Assembly (NCBI GenBank): GCA_964610155.1
Contig: CAZSUY010000003.1
Span: 80,495 to 144,494 of the forward strand
Length of the DNA: 64,000 nucleotides
From: JAFGBM01 sp964610155
GTDB taxonomy: Bacteria > Actinomycetota > Actinomycetes > Actinomycetales > Demequinaceae
Direction of reading: 5' to 3'
Shown here piece by piece: positions 26,457 through 34,954 of the stretch. The translations under genes were made by a program, and so were the position numbers. A model generated the notes under the pieces. It worked only from the letters and a program-made list of their open reading frames with translations. It was not told the DNA's origin and made no database searches. Position 1 is the stretch's first letter, and every line of letters starts with the position of its first letter.

Positions 26457-27398
26457 GTGGGCGGCGTGAGTGACTTGGAGATGATCACCCTCACCAATGA
26501 CCACTGGCGCGTAGGACTCGTCCCAGAGAATGGCGGGAGCGTGGCTTTCGGTCAGGCCCGCATCGACGGCAATTGGATCGATGTACTACGCCCCACCCCG
26601 AAAGATCGTCTTGGCCAGTGGTGGGACGTCGCGTCGTTCCCCCTCATTCCGTGGTCCAATCGCATTCGGCATGGAACGCTCCTGTGGGAGGGCGAGGCCT
26701 ACCAACTACGCCGCTGGGGGACGGACGACTTCGCGATGCACGGCACCGCCGTCGATTTCCCGTGGGAGGTCCTCGAACAGGCCGTCGATCACACCTCCCT
26801 TGAGTTCGATGCTCGTGGATACTATGGCGTCAACTTTCCTTGGGATTTCGTCTCCCGCACCGAGTTCACGCTTGACGGCCCAAGCCTCACATGCCGTATG
26901 ACCATCGAAAACACCGACGATGAGGCCTTTCCGGCTGGCCTCGGCCACCACCCATACTTCGTTCGGGCACTTCACTCCCCGACGGGTGCCGCCTTGGGAG
27001 AGGAGGCCCTGCTCCAGGTCAATTGTGAGCACGCGTACCCGCTTACGAACGGCATGCCGGATGGCCCTGCCGGTCCCCTTCCGCCCGTCGCCGACTTCCG
27101 CACCTCACGAGCCCTAGGCGATGCCTTGGTTGATCACTGCTTGACCGCGCGAGTAGGAACAACGGTCGCCGCGACCATCGAGTATCCCGGTGCGCTGACA
27201 GTCGATATCAAGGCGGGCGACCTTCTCTCCCACGTCGTGGTGTTCGTGCCCGTGGGCGAGTCGTACTTCGCCGTCGAACCCGTGACGAACGCCAACGATG
27301 CCTTCACCCTTCACGCACAAGGGGTTCCCGACACGGGCGTATTCATTATCGAGCCCGGCGAAACAGCGGCAACGGAGTTTGCGCTCATCCTTCGCTAA
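26457..27398 (+). CDS. Aldose 1-epimerase (mutarotase) family protein
   Basis: This 313-residue GalM-like protein has the catalytic pattern MHGTAVDFPWEV, the His pair in GLGHHPYFVR and a Glu in FAVEPVTNANDAF. It would interconvert alpha and beta anomers of the incoming sugar. GTG at 26457, nine nt after xylB, so it is probably the last gene of the xyl operon. Confidence 0.92.
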   Translation: MGGVSDLEMITLTNDHWRVGLVPENGGSVAFGQARIDGNWIDVLRPTPKDRLGQWWDVASFPLIPWSNRIRHGTLLWEGEAYQLRRWGTDDFAMHGTAVDFPWEVLEQAVDHTSLEFDARGYYGVNFPWDFVSRTEFTLDGPSLTCRMTIENTDDEAFPAGLGHHPYFVRALHSPTGAALGEEALLQVNCEHAYPLTNGMPDGPAGPLPPVADFRTSRALGDALVDHCLTARVGTTVAATIEYPGALTVDIKAGDLLSHVVVFVPVGESYFAVEPVTNANDAFTLHAQGVPDTGVFIIEPGETAATEFALILR

Positions 27399-27427
27399 TG
27401 CGCCTTTGACCTCGAAGAGGGGCGGCC

Positions 27428-27799
27428 CTACTCTCCCCAGAATGTGGGGGGCTCGAGATCCGCGATCGTTGGGTATTGAGGGAACCCTGCTTCCAGATCC
27501 TCAAGCGTCTGCGCAATGAGTTCGAGGAAGTTGTCGACTTCCTCATGATCGAAACTGTTTAGTTTTCTCGTCTGCTGGAATTCATGCTGCCGAATGTCCC
27601 ATGCCGTCACTCGGGGTGCGAGTCCAGCCATCGCTGCGGCGACCGAATCCAAATAATCATCGACCTCGTCGGGATCATATCCGGTCCTGATCCTGCGAAG
27701 AACGAAGGTCTTGTCGAGGACTTCATGAGGAGTTAGTCGTGGCTGTGGGTGATGCCGATTGTGAGACCTTCGGCCTCGGCCCAAGATCGCCATCATCAC
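27428..27799 (-). CDS. DivIVA-domain-like small protein
   Basis: This 123-residue protein contains two DivIVA-type motifs. The first is FVLRRIRTGYDPDEVDDYLD (about residues 32-51) and the second, shorter one is FDHEEVDNFLELI (about residues 82-94). Both match the actinobacterial pattern F...R.GYd.dEVD.FLD. There is no long coiled coil, so it is shorter than Wag31/DivIVA. It may interact with the cell-pole or septum machinery; the nearby Septum_form genes fit that, but only as context. Confidence 0.8.
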   Translation of the reverse strand: MMMAILGRGRRSHNRHHPQPRLTPHEVLDKTFVLRRIRTGYDPDEVDDYLDSVAAAMAGLAPRVTAWDIRQHEFQQTRKLNSFDHEEVDNFLELIAQTLEDLEAGFPQYPTIADLEPPTFWGE

Positions 27800-27857
27800 C
27801 CCTTCCTTCGTTCTACTATGCTGGTCAGGCGCGGGGGCGCCGTCAAGTAGCCTACGT

Positions 27858-27931
27858 GCGGGTGTAGTTCAATGGTAGAACTTCAGCTTCCCAAGCTGAT
27901 GGCGCGGGTTCGATTCCCGTCACCCGCTCCA
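27858..27931 (+). tRNA. tRNA-Gly (anticodon CCC)
   Basis: A cloverleaf can be drawn: acceptor GCGGGTG/CACCCGC, D-arm GTTCAATGGTAGAAC, anticodon stem TCAGC/GCTGA with loop TTCCCAA, and T-arm CGGGTTCGATTCCCG. Discriminator T and an encoded CCA (27929-27931) follow. Without CCA it is 71 nt, normal for tRNA-Gly. It lies between two minus-strand genes. No integrase or duplicated 3' end was found next to it. Confidence 0.97.
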
Positions 27932-27938
27932 TGCATGG

Positions 27939-29360
27939 TTATTCGGCGACCTCGCTGCGGAGAGACCCCGTCGTCTCGCCACTTCCCGTGGTCAGTATGC
28001 ACACCATCTCGTTCGCTCCCGCCGAGAAAGACTCCTCCGTCGGGTAGAGCACGGCGTAGAACAGATCCGAGCCGAAGTAGGGTTCCCCCACGTATGACTC
28101 GAAGGCCGCGCCCTCACACAACTCACGTGCATGGTGACGGAAAGCGGTATCGTCGGGGGCGTCTTGCCCCTCGATCCGAGCGATCGCATAGATTTCCCCG
28201 ACGTGCGAGTCCGTGCAGGGCACGATCGTCGGCGACGACAGTGGAGCTGACAATGAGCCAGATGGCTCCGTAATGATGGAGGTGTCGTCGAGCACGCAAT
28301 CTCCGATTGACAAATCAAACCAGTATTCGGAGCTCGTCAGGGACGAATCGAGCGTGCCAATATCTGTCGAATCCAGCGGCTCGGTCCCCGCCGGTGCGCA
28401 AGAACCGTCCATCGCCCCCGTGGCAGCGTCGTAGGAATACGACACCCCGCTCGAAGTGGTCAACACGATGCAGAAGTCCTCTGCCCCGGGATAGAAGTCG
28501 AGCGTTTGATCCGTGACATTTGATTCCAGGAGGGTGGCGCCAATTGAGTACGCGCCGTCGCTGTATAAGACAACAGGCTCCCCTCCAGCTTCATACTGTG
28601 CCGCGACTTCCTCACCGATAGCGGCGACGTCGGCCCGGGCAGACGAGGCCTCACCCTGGCCAAGGAAGAAGATCGCCGCAGCAGCTCCCGCGGCCGCGAG
28701 AACAACGAAACCCAAGGCGATACCCACGATTGAGCCGATCCGGCGGCCTTCCCTCGCTGACGACGGCTTTGTCCCCTGAGGAAGGGGAGAGGCTAGGTCG
28801 GGGGGAGGGGGCGTTGACGCGTCCATCGGTCCAGGTACCAACGGGCCCGAAATCTGGGCCGGAGCCGGGGTCGTAGCCGCCGAAGCGGGGGGTGGAGTCG
28901 GGAATCCCGGAGTCGTCCCAGGTGGTGCCGCATGAGGTGTTGGGGGTTCCGACGCAGGTGCCAATGGAAAGCCCTGACGAGATGGTGGGAATGCCGGTTG
29001 AGGCGGCAGCTGAGCGGGATCGGGAGCCGGGGCGGGGGGTGCAACCGGGGCGGGGGTAGGAGCCGGAGCAGGGGGTGCAACCGGGGCAGGGGTAGGAGCC
29101 GGAGCAGGGGTAGAAACCGGGGCAGGGGTAGGAACCGGAGCAGGGGTAGGAACCGGGGCGGGGGCAGGAACCGGAGCAGGGGTAGGAACCGGGGCGGGGG
29201 TAGGAGCCGGAGCGGGGGGTGCAACCGGGGCGGGATCGGGAACCTGAGCAGGGGGCGTGGGCTGGGCTGGGTTCACCGGGGCGAAGATTGGCCGCGGAGC
29301 CGATTCCGGAGTGGGCATGGCCGCGTCTCCGGAGTCCCGCGACGGCGGATAGGTCACCAT
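27939..29360 (-). CDS. Proline-rich membrane protein with Septum_form-like domain
   Basis: Residues 1-~200 are a Pro/Ala/Thr/Val tail built from tandem repeats. A hydrophobic segment (IVGIALGFVVLAAAGAAAAIF, in two overlapping blocks) lies near residues 211-231, then an outside domain. The end, DCVLDDTSI...IVPCTDSHVGEIYAI with later paired Cys (ELCEGAAF, MVCIL), resembles actinobacterial Septum_form domains. ATG 29360 has AGGAGG only 2 nt away, so the GTG codon immediately after (29357) may be the true start. Its partner at 29413 has the same domain. Confidence 0.8.
   Translation of the reverse strand: MVTYPPSRDSGDAAMPTPESAPRPIFAPVNPAQPTPPAQVPDPAPVAPPAPAPTPAPVPTPAPVPAPAPVPTPAPVPTPAPVSTPAPAPTPAPVAPPAPAPTPAPVAPPAPAPDPAQLPPQPAFPPSRQGFPLAPASEPPTPHAAPPGTTPGFPTPPPASAATTPAPAQISGPLVPGPMDASTPPPPDLASPLPQGTKPSSAREGRRIGSIVGIALGFVVLAAAGAAAAIFFLGQGEASSARADVAAIGEEVAAQYEAGGEPVVLYSDGAYSIGATLLESNVTDQTLDFYPGAEDFCIVLTTSSGVSYSYDAATGAMDGSCAPAGTEPLDSTDIGTLDSSLTSSEYWFDLSIGDCVLDDTSIITEPSGSLSAPLSSPTIVPCTDSHVGEIYAIARIEGQDAPDDTAFRHHARELCEGAAFESYVGEPYFGSDLFYAVLYPTEESFSAGANEMVCILTTGSGETTGSLRSEVAE
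29034..29235. repeat. Minisatellite coding the Pro/Ala tail
   Basis: Units of about 18-30 bp (variants of GGAACCGGAGCAGGGGTA, plus strand) are repeated many times and code PTPAPVP-type units in the minus-strand gene. The copies are similar enough to suggest slippage and strain-to-strain length variation. Confidence 0.8.
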
Positions 29361-29412
29361 GCCCTCCTAGCTATTCCTGGCACGATGCTACCTGGACAAC
29401 ACCGATGAGGCC

Positions 29413-30012
29413 CTATCTATGGGTCCCCTCAACGGATCCCGTGTTCTCGTAGTCTGCCTCCACGGCATAGCATCGCCATCCCCTAAGCCCCTGATCCCAT
29501 CCGTACTGCGAAGCATACGAGTAGTCGAAATACAACTCAGAAAACTGATAACCGATACCCACATAACCCTCGAATTCCTTTTCGCAGAATGCCGAAACCC
29601 TCATGCCAAAATCATCGGAGTAGGTTTCCTGCGTGAATTGCCCGGTGGCATAGACCTCGCCGTAATGAGGCTCAGTGCAAGGAACCACTTGGACGACGTC
29701 CATGAGTTCGTCATCTTCGTCGTATGGATACAGGAAGCACTGCCCCACGACGACATCGCTGAGGTCGGAAAGAACCGCGTTTGGGCTCGATCGTGTCAGT
29801 TGCGCGTAGGGATCGACCGGATCGGGTACTGAATCGATTGGATCGGGCGCAAGGTCGGGACTGATGGTCGCCAACTGCCCATGCACTTCTTCGATCAACT
29901 CATCCCAACCGGGCGTCTCGTGCGTCGGTGCCGGGCCGGAACACCCCGAGAGCGCAATGCCGACGAGAACGCATGTAATCCCGGCCAGCCCGATACGCAT
30001 AGCCATTGTCAT
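29413..30012 (-). CDS. Septum_form-like lipoprotein
   Basis: This 199-residue protein starts MTMAMRIGLAGITCVLVGIA and has a lipobox LSGC (Cys ~25). The globular part has VVGQCFLYPYDEDDELMDVVQVVPCTEPHYGEVYA, then AFCEKEF and GWRCYAVEAD, matching the Cys spacing of Septum_form domains and the neighbouring 27939-29360 protein. The ATG at 30012 is preferred over an open frame to 30117 because the signal peptide starts there. Function in septation is only suggested by the family name. Confidence 0.78.
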   Translation of the reverse strand: MTMAMRIGLAGITCVLVGIALSGCSGPAPTHETPGWDELIEEVHGQLATISPDLAPDPIDSVPDPVDPYAQLTRSSPNAVLSDLSDVVVGQCFLYPYDEDDELMDVVQVVPCTEPHYGEVYATGQFTQETYSDDFGMRVSAFCEKEFEGYVGIGYQFSELYFDYSYASQYGWDQGLRGWRCYAVEADYENTGSVEGTHR

Positions 30013-30128
30013 GATCCGTCCATTCCCTTCGTCGGGCTCCATCGTCCCATCCCCGCGTGTCGCTGCGCCATATCCCGCCGCAACTCCTACCGTGGAATCG
30101 TCATCGGTCGAGAACAACCGTTGCCATT

Positions 30129-30161
30129 AAGGCCCCTCGGAGTAAGCGTCCGAGGGGCCTT
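30129..30161. terminator. Hairpin copy 1 (duplicated sequence)
   Basis: A 13-bp stem AAGGCCCCTCGGA with a 7-nt loop GTAAGCG and the exact complement. The same stem core and loop recur at 30233-30265. It lies between divergent genes, 117 bp upstream of the lipoprotein start, where no terminator is expected. Confidence 0.75.
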
Positions 30162-30232
30162 CACAATGCGGCCACCCCGATGGATTGAACGTCGACGGAG
30201 TAGAACCCCTCCTTGATAGATGGGCGAAAGGT

Positions 30233-30265
30233 AGGGCCCCTCGGAGTAAGCGTCCGAGGGGCCCT
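30233..30265. terminator. Hairpin copy 2 (duplicated sequence)
   Basis: A 13-bp stem AGGGCCCCTCGGA with the same GTAAGCG loop as copy 1 and the exact complement. A short unannotated transcript could end here if it starts between the two hairpins. No T-run follows. Confidence 0.75.
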
Positions 30266-30815
30266 TCCATGGCCTCGAGTTTCCAGTACCACCGGTTGCC
30301 CGGGGAACCGAAGGCCGCCATTGACGATGCGGCATCGCGCCTTGCAGCTCGACCTCTCGACCTACCACCCGGGCCCGTCAGCCCCTGTGCCGTCACCCAC
30401 AGTTCTCGGTGCTGCCCCGAAGGACTCGACCTCGACGTGGACTACCGTTGTCCGGATGGCCCAGAATCTCGATCATCCGATTGGTCAGTTGCCCGACCTT
30501 TCTGCGATAGATCTCAATCCCGATGTCCTCATGTCTAGTCCGACTCGCCATGGCCGCGCAAGCGAAATCTAACCCCAATTTCTATCCACCTCTTCTTCAC
30601 AGGGTTGTCCACCGTCGATCCCGTTGCAGGCCCGATTCCTAACACCCATGTGGACAAAACTCGTGGAAAAACGTTCATCTTAAGGGGAATCCATAGGTCC
30701 CGCGATGGTCGCTTCGGTCCTCTCTCCCACATGTAGGCTGATACTCCGCTCCCACCATCGATGATGGCGACGTGCGGCCCCTCCCTCTCAATTCGTTCAA
30801 GAAAGTCAGAAAGCC
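30266..30815. other. Intergenic region with DnaA-box-like 9-mers (30582-30657)
   Basis: The ~550 bp carry no supported gene. TTGTCCACC (30605-30613), a perfect TTGTCCACA on the minus strand (30649-30657) and the weaker CTATCCACC (30582-30590) resemble the actinobacterial DnaA box TTGTCCACA. There is no dnaA, dnaN or rpmH nearby, so an origin is unlikely. A DnaA-titration or regulatory site upstream of the MFS gene is possible. Confidence 0.4.
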
Positions 30816-32579
30816 ATGTCCCACGCCTTCGTGCCCCCCACCCGACGCCAGGTCAATCTCATCGTCCTCGCCCTCGTCGTCGGCATGTTCCTGGCCTCGC
30901 TCGACCAGATGGTCGTCGCCACTGCGATCCGTACCATCGGTGACGATCTCAACGGCCTCACCATTCAGGCATGGGTGACGACGGCATACATGGTTGCAGC
31001 CACGTTAGCCACCCCCCTGTATGGAAAACTCTCCGACATCTTCGGACGGAAGCCCTTCTACGTGACAGCGCTTGGCCTCTTTGTCCTCGGCTCGACCCTC
31101 TGCACATTCGCCGGATCGATGTACGAGCTCGCGGCCTTCCGAGCGATCCAGGGGGTTGGCGCTGGTGGCCTCATGGCCCTCGCCATCATGATTCTTGGAG
31201 ATATCCTGGCCCCTCGGGAGCGGACCCGCTACCAGGCTGCCTTCTTCGCGGTCTGGGGAGTCTCCGCCGTCCTCGGTCCCGTCCTTGGAGGCTTCTTCGC
31301 CGGCACCGACAGCCTCCTCGGCATCTCCGGCTGGCGTTGGATCTTCCTTCTCAACGTTCCCCTCGGTGCCGCCGCCCTTGTCCTCATCGTCCGGGTCCTC
31401 CACGTCCCCCATTTTGACCACGCTACCGGAAGGGTCGACTGGTCTGGTGTTTCGGCGCTGGTCGTGGCGATCGTTCCTCTGCTCGTCGTCCTCGAGCGAG
31501 GAAACGATTGGGGATGGAAGTCCTCTAGTTCCCTGATCCTCTTTGCGATCTCCATCATCGGGTGGGTGGCCTTCGTCTTCATCGAACGCTCGGAAGGGGA
31601 CGACGCCCTCCTTCCCCTGAGAATGTTCCGGATTCCGACGGTAGCGATCACCACCACCATGAACTTCATCATGGGCTTCGCGATGTTCGGCGGGCTCGCC
31701 GGCCTTCCGCTCTATCTCCAGATCTCCCGGGGCATGTCACCGACGCGCGCGGGCCTCGCGATGATCCCCTTCACAGTCGGCATCTTGCTGGCTGCGGTGA
31801 TCGCGACCCGTATCATCTACCAGACCCTTCGCTACAAGTGGATTCCCGTCGTCGGATCGTTCCTTCTCATCGTTGGCACGTTCTACCTCTCTCACCTCGA
31901 ATACGATTCCCCATTCTCCAGCATCATCGTGGGAGCCATCATCTTCGGATTCGGCCTTGGTTGCCTCATGCAACCCCTCATGCTGGCCGTCCAGAATGCC
32001 CTTCCTGCCAAAGACAATGGCGCTGGGACAGCCTCGGTCATGTTCTCCCGGCAGATCGGGGGGTCACTCGGCGCGGCCGTGTTCCTCTCGATCCTTTTCG
32101 GAACGGTCAAGGACCGGATCGCGGATGCCTTCGCCCGGGCGACGGAGACCCCGGCCTTCCAGTCTGTGGTGTCGGATCCCGCAGTCATCTCCAGCGGCAA
32201 GAACGGCATGGTGCTCCAAGCGCTATCGACGGGTGACCTCGCCCATGCGGAGGCCGCTGGGATCTCCCTCGACGACACCTCCTTCCTTCAGGATCTACAC
32301 CCTCAAATCGCAGCCCCCTTCAGGATCGGTTTCTCTGACGCCATCAACGGGGTCATGTTGATCGCCGCGGGGATCCTCATCATCGCCTTCGTCGTCTCCT
32401 TCTTCCTGCCCTCACTCCGACTCAGCGAAAAATCCGGGTTGGAAAACCTCTTCGACGAGCGAGCGGCGAAAGCCGAGGCTGAGGCTGAGGCCGTGCTGGC
32501 CGGTGAATCCAGGGCTGTCGTCCCCAATCCTGTCGTCGCCGAACCTGCGAGGGTCCGCCCGCCCAAACCGAAGGGCTAG
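30816..32579 (+). CDS. MFS exporter, DHA2/EmrB-type (14 transmembrane segments)
   Basis: This 587-residue protein has about 14 hydrophobic segments. The DHA2 entry motif VGMFLASLDQMVVATAIRTI, motif A LYGKLSDIFGRKPFYV and motif C-like VWGVSAVLGPVLGGFF are present. The last ~60 residues are a charged cytoplasmic tail rich in Ala and Glu. The family expels drugs and other amphipathic compounds using the proton gradient. ATG 30816. Its stop overlaps by 4 nt with the stop of the convergent E2 gene. Confidence 0.94.
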   Translation: MSHAFVPPTRRQVNLIVLALVVGMFLASLDQMVVATAIRTIGDDLNGLTIQAWVTTAYMVAATLATPLYGKLSDIFGRKPFYVTALGLFVLGSTLCTFAGSMYELAAFRAIQGVGAGGLMALAIMILGDILAPRERTRYQAAFFAVWGVSAVLGPVLGGFFAGTDSLLGISGWRWIFLLNVPLGAAALVLIVRVLHVPHFDHATGRVDWSGVSALVVAIVPLLVVLERGNDWGWKSSSSLILFAISIIGWVAFVFIERSEGDDALLPLRMFRIPTVAITTTMNFIMGFAMFGGLAGLPLYLQISRGMSPTRAGLAMIPFTVGILLAAVIATRIIYQTLRYKWIPVVGSFLLIVGTFYLSHLEYDSPFSSIIVGAIIFGFGLGCLMQPLMLAVQNALPAKDNGAGTASVMFSRQIGGSLGAAVFLSILFGTVKDRIADAFARATETPAFQSVVSDPAVISSGKNGMVLQALSTGDLAHAEAAGISLDDTSFLQDLHPQIAAPFRIGFSDAINGVMLIAAGILIIAFVVSFFLPSLRLSEKSGLENLFDERAAKAEAEAEAVLAGESRAVVPNPVVAEPARVRPPKPKG

Positions 32580-33952
32580 CCCCACACGAGGGCGCGGCTC
32601 GGGTCCCCAAGAACGACGGCAACATCGGCAAGGACCCGCGACCCGAGTTCTCCGTCAACTAGCCGGTGGTCAAACGACAGTGCAAGTTGCGTGACCCAAC
32701 GCGGCACTACGGCCCCTTCATGAACCCAGGGGTGCTGACGGACGGCGCCGAAGGCGAGGATCGCCGCCTCACCCGGGTTGAGGATCGGCGTTCCCGTGTC
32801 TATGCCGAAGACCCCGACGTTAGTGATGGTGATGGTCCCGTCCTGCATGGAGCTCGGCGGGGTCGACCCATTGCGCGCCTCGTTAGTCAGCGCCTGCAAT
32901 TCCTGCGCGAGCGTGTGGAGGTCGTATCGGTGTGCATCCTTGATGTTCGGGACGATGAGTCCCCGCGGGGTCGTGGCGGCGATTCCGAGGTTGACGTAGT
33001 GCTTGTAGACGATCTCTTGCCGTTCGTCGTCCCAGGAAGCGTTGATCTCCGGGTGGCGACGCACCGCGAACAGAAGGGCCTTCATCGCGATCAGTAGGGG
33101 GGTGACCCGAACGTCCGCGAATTCCTTGTCCTCCTTGAGCCTGGAGACCAGATCCATCGTGGCCGTGACGTCGAGGGTGTGAAACACCGTGACGTGGGGG
33201 GCGGTGAAGGCCGATCTCACCACCGCATCGGCCGTGCGTTTACGCACCGACTTCACCGGGACCCTGGTCAAACGTCCATCCGCGCTGACGACCCCCGATT
33301 CCAGCCATGGCTGGTCGTCTGCCGCATAGGTCGCGAGACTTCTGGGTTCTGTGGCTTTCGCGTGCTGAAGGACGTCCTCACGGGTGACAATTCCCCCTGG
33401 CCCCGATGGGCTGACGGTCGTCAAGTCAATACCGAGTTCTCGAGCCAGGCGACGCACCGGCGGCTTCGCGAAGACGGGGTGATTGATTTCTGCGTCGGAC
33501 TCCTCGCCGAGGGGCGAAAACACCTCGACGTGGCGGGGTCGCCGCACCGCATCCGTCACGCTGACGCCATACCCGACGAGCACAGTCGTGCCATCCGGTT
33601 CGGGGGTGGATTCCGTGGTGTGTTCTGCAGTGGATTCTGCAGTGGGTTCAGTAGTCCATTCCGTGATGGATTCCACCTCGACGATGAACTCCGGAACCGG
33701 CCCATTGGGATCCACGTCGAAGACGATGATGGGTTTGCCGACGCTTACGGTGTCGCCTTCGCTCACCAGCAGTTCCGACACCAGGCCATCGACCGGGCAA
33801 GGGATCTCTACCAATGACTTCGCGGTTTCGATCTCTATGAGGGGTTGATTGACCTCTACGGCATCCCCGGGCTTGACGAGCCAGGTAACGACGTCTGCCT
33901 CGGTCAAGCCCTCCCCGGCATCGGGAAGGTTGAACGTCTCGAACGAAGGCAT
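32576..33952 (-). CDS. 2-oxoacid dehydrogenase E2 (dihydrolipoamide acyltransferase), branched-chain type
   Basis: This 458-residue protein has an N-terminal lipoyl domain (1-~80, lipoyl Lys in ETAKSLVEIPCPVDG). A Thr/Glu-rich linker follows, then a peripheral subunit-binding domain (VRRLARELGIDLTTVSPSGP) and a catalytic domain ending with SFDHRLVDGE (His and Asp of HxxxDG). It transfers the acyl group from E1 to CoA. It follows E1-beta by 9 nt. No E3 gene is in the window, so lipoamide dehydrogenase must come from elsewhere. Confidence 0.95.
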   Translation of the reverse strand: MPSFETFNLPDAGEGLTEADVVTWLVKPGDAVEVNQPLIEIETAKSLVEIPCPVDGLVSELLVSEGDTVSVGKPIIVFDVDPNGPVPEFIVEVESITEWTTEPTAESTAEHTTESTPEPDGTTVLVGYGVSVTDAVRRPRHVEVFSPLGEESDAEINHPVFAKPPVRRLARELGIDLTTVSPSGPGGIVTREDVLQHAKATEPRSLATYAADDQPWLESGVVSADGRLTRVPVKSVRKRTADAVVRSAFTAPHVTVFHTLDVTATMDLVSRLKEDKEFADVRVTPLLIAMKALLFAVRRHPEINASWDDERQEIVYKHYVNLGIAATTPRGLIVPNIKDAHRYDLHTLAQELQALTNEARNGSTPPSSMQDGTITITNVGVFGIDTGTPILNPGEAAILAFGAVRQHPWVHEGAVVPRWVTQLALSFDHRLVDGELGSRVLADVAVVLGDPSRALVWG

Positions 33953-33961
33953 CGCGCGCTC

Positions 33962-34954
33962 CTAGTGGGCCAGAACTCGGTCGATGGCATCAAGAAGCCT
34001 ATCGACGCTGGGAAGGTAGTCGTGCTCGAACTTCGATCCAGGGTAGGGCATGAAGAACCCTCCGACCCTGAGGATGGGAGCCTCGAGGTGGAAGAACGCC
34101 TCCTCGGTCACGCGGGCGGCTAGTTCCGCACCCACCCCAAACGCCGTCGGAGCCTCGTGAACGATCACGCACCGGCCGGTCTTTCTTACCGATCGAACGA
34201 CCGCCTGATGATCGAGGGGACTCAAAGACCTGAGGTCTATTACCTCAAGGCTCGAACCTTCCTTCTCCTCCACCTGGGCGACCTGAAGGGCAAGCCTGAC
34301 CGTCGGCCCGTAGGCGACAACGGTGACATCGTCCCCCTGGCGTACGACCCTCGCGTGACCGATTCCTGCCGTCGCGGAAGTGACATCGAAAAGTACGTCC
34401 AGGTCAACGTCTGCCTTATCCCAATAGCGAGCCTTCGGCTCGAAGAAGAGGACGGGATCGGGCGAGGCTATCGCCTGCTGGATCATCGTGTATCCATCCT
34501 CCGGGGTCGCCGGAGAGACCACCCGAAGCCCCGGGGTATGGGTAAACATCGCCTCGGGACTCTCGGAGTGAAGTTCGACAGCCCCTATGCCCCCCGCGAA
34601 CGGCACACGGATCGTCACCGGAAGTGTGATGTGCCCCTGGGATCGGTAGTGCATCTTCGCCAGTTGGGTGGTGATCTGATTGAACGCCGGAAAGATGAAG
34701 CCGTCGAATTGAATCTCACAGACCGGTCGGTACCCCCGCATGGCCATGCCGATCGCGGTGCCAATGATCCCGGACTCCGCCAGCGGGGTATCCATGACCC
34801 GTTCCGAGCCAAAGTCCTCGTGAAGCCCATCGGTGACCCGGAAGACGCCTCCTAGCACTCCGATGTCCTCCCCCATCAGGAGAACCTTCGGATCCCGTTC
34901 CATCGCCTTGCGCAAACCGGCATTGATGGCCGCTGCCAACGTAAGCTCCGCCAT
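33962..34954 (-). CDS. 2-oxoacid dehydrogenase E1 beta subunit
   Basis: This 330-residue subunit starts MAELTLAAAINAGLRKAMER. It has LLMGEDIGVLGGVFRVTDGL, DTPLAESGIIGTAIGMAMRG, VTIRVPFAGGIGAVELHSES and the transketolase C-domain DLRSLSPLDHQAVVRSVRKT. ATG 34954 overlaps the E1-alpha stop (ATGA). With E1-alpha it performs thiamine-diphosphate-dependent decarboxylation of (probably branched-chain) 2-oxoacids. Confidence 0.96.
   Translation of the reverse strand: MAELTLAAAINAGLRKAMERDPKVLLMGEDIGVLGGVFRVTDGLHEDFGSERVMDTPLAESGIIGTAIGMAMRGYRPVCEIQFDGFIFPAFNQITTQLAKMHYRSQGHITLPVTIRVPFAGGIGAVELHSESPEAMFTHTPGLRVVSPATPEDGYTMIQQAIASPDPVLFFEPKARYWDKADVDLDVLFDVTSATAGIGHARVVRQGDDVTVVAYGPTVRLALQVAQVEEKEGSSLEVIDLRSLSPLDHQAVVRSVRKTGRCVIVHEAPTAFGVGAELAARVTEEAFFHLEAPILRVGGFFMPYPGSKFEHDYLPSVDRLLDAIDRVLAH

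Noticed and set aside
27858..27931. tRNA-Gly as an integration site
   Set aside because: No integrase and no repeat of its 3' end was found in the window.
29034..29235. Possible CRISPR or regulatory repeat array
   Set aside because: The repeats are variable-length Pro/Ala codons within a gene.
30582..30657. Replication origin
   Set aside because: Only three DnaA-box-like sites and no dnaA, dnaN, rpmH or AT-rich unwinding region.
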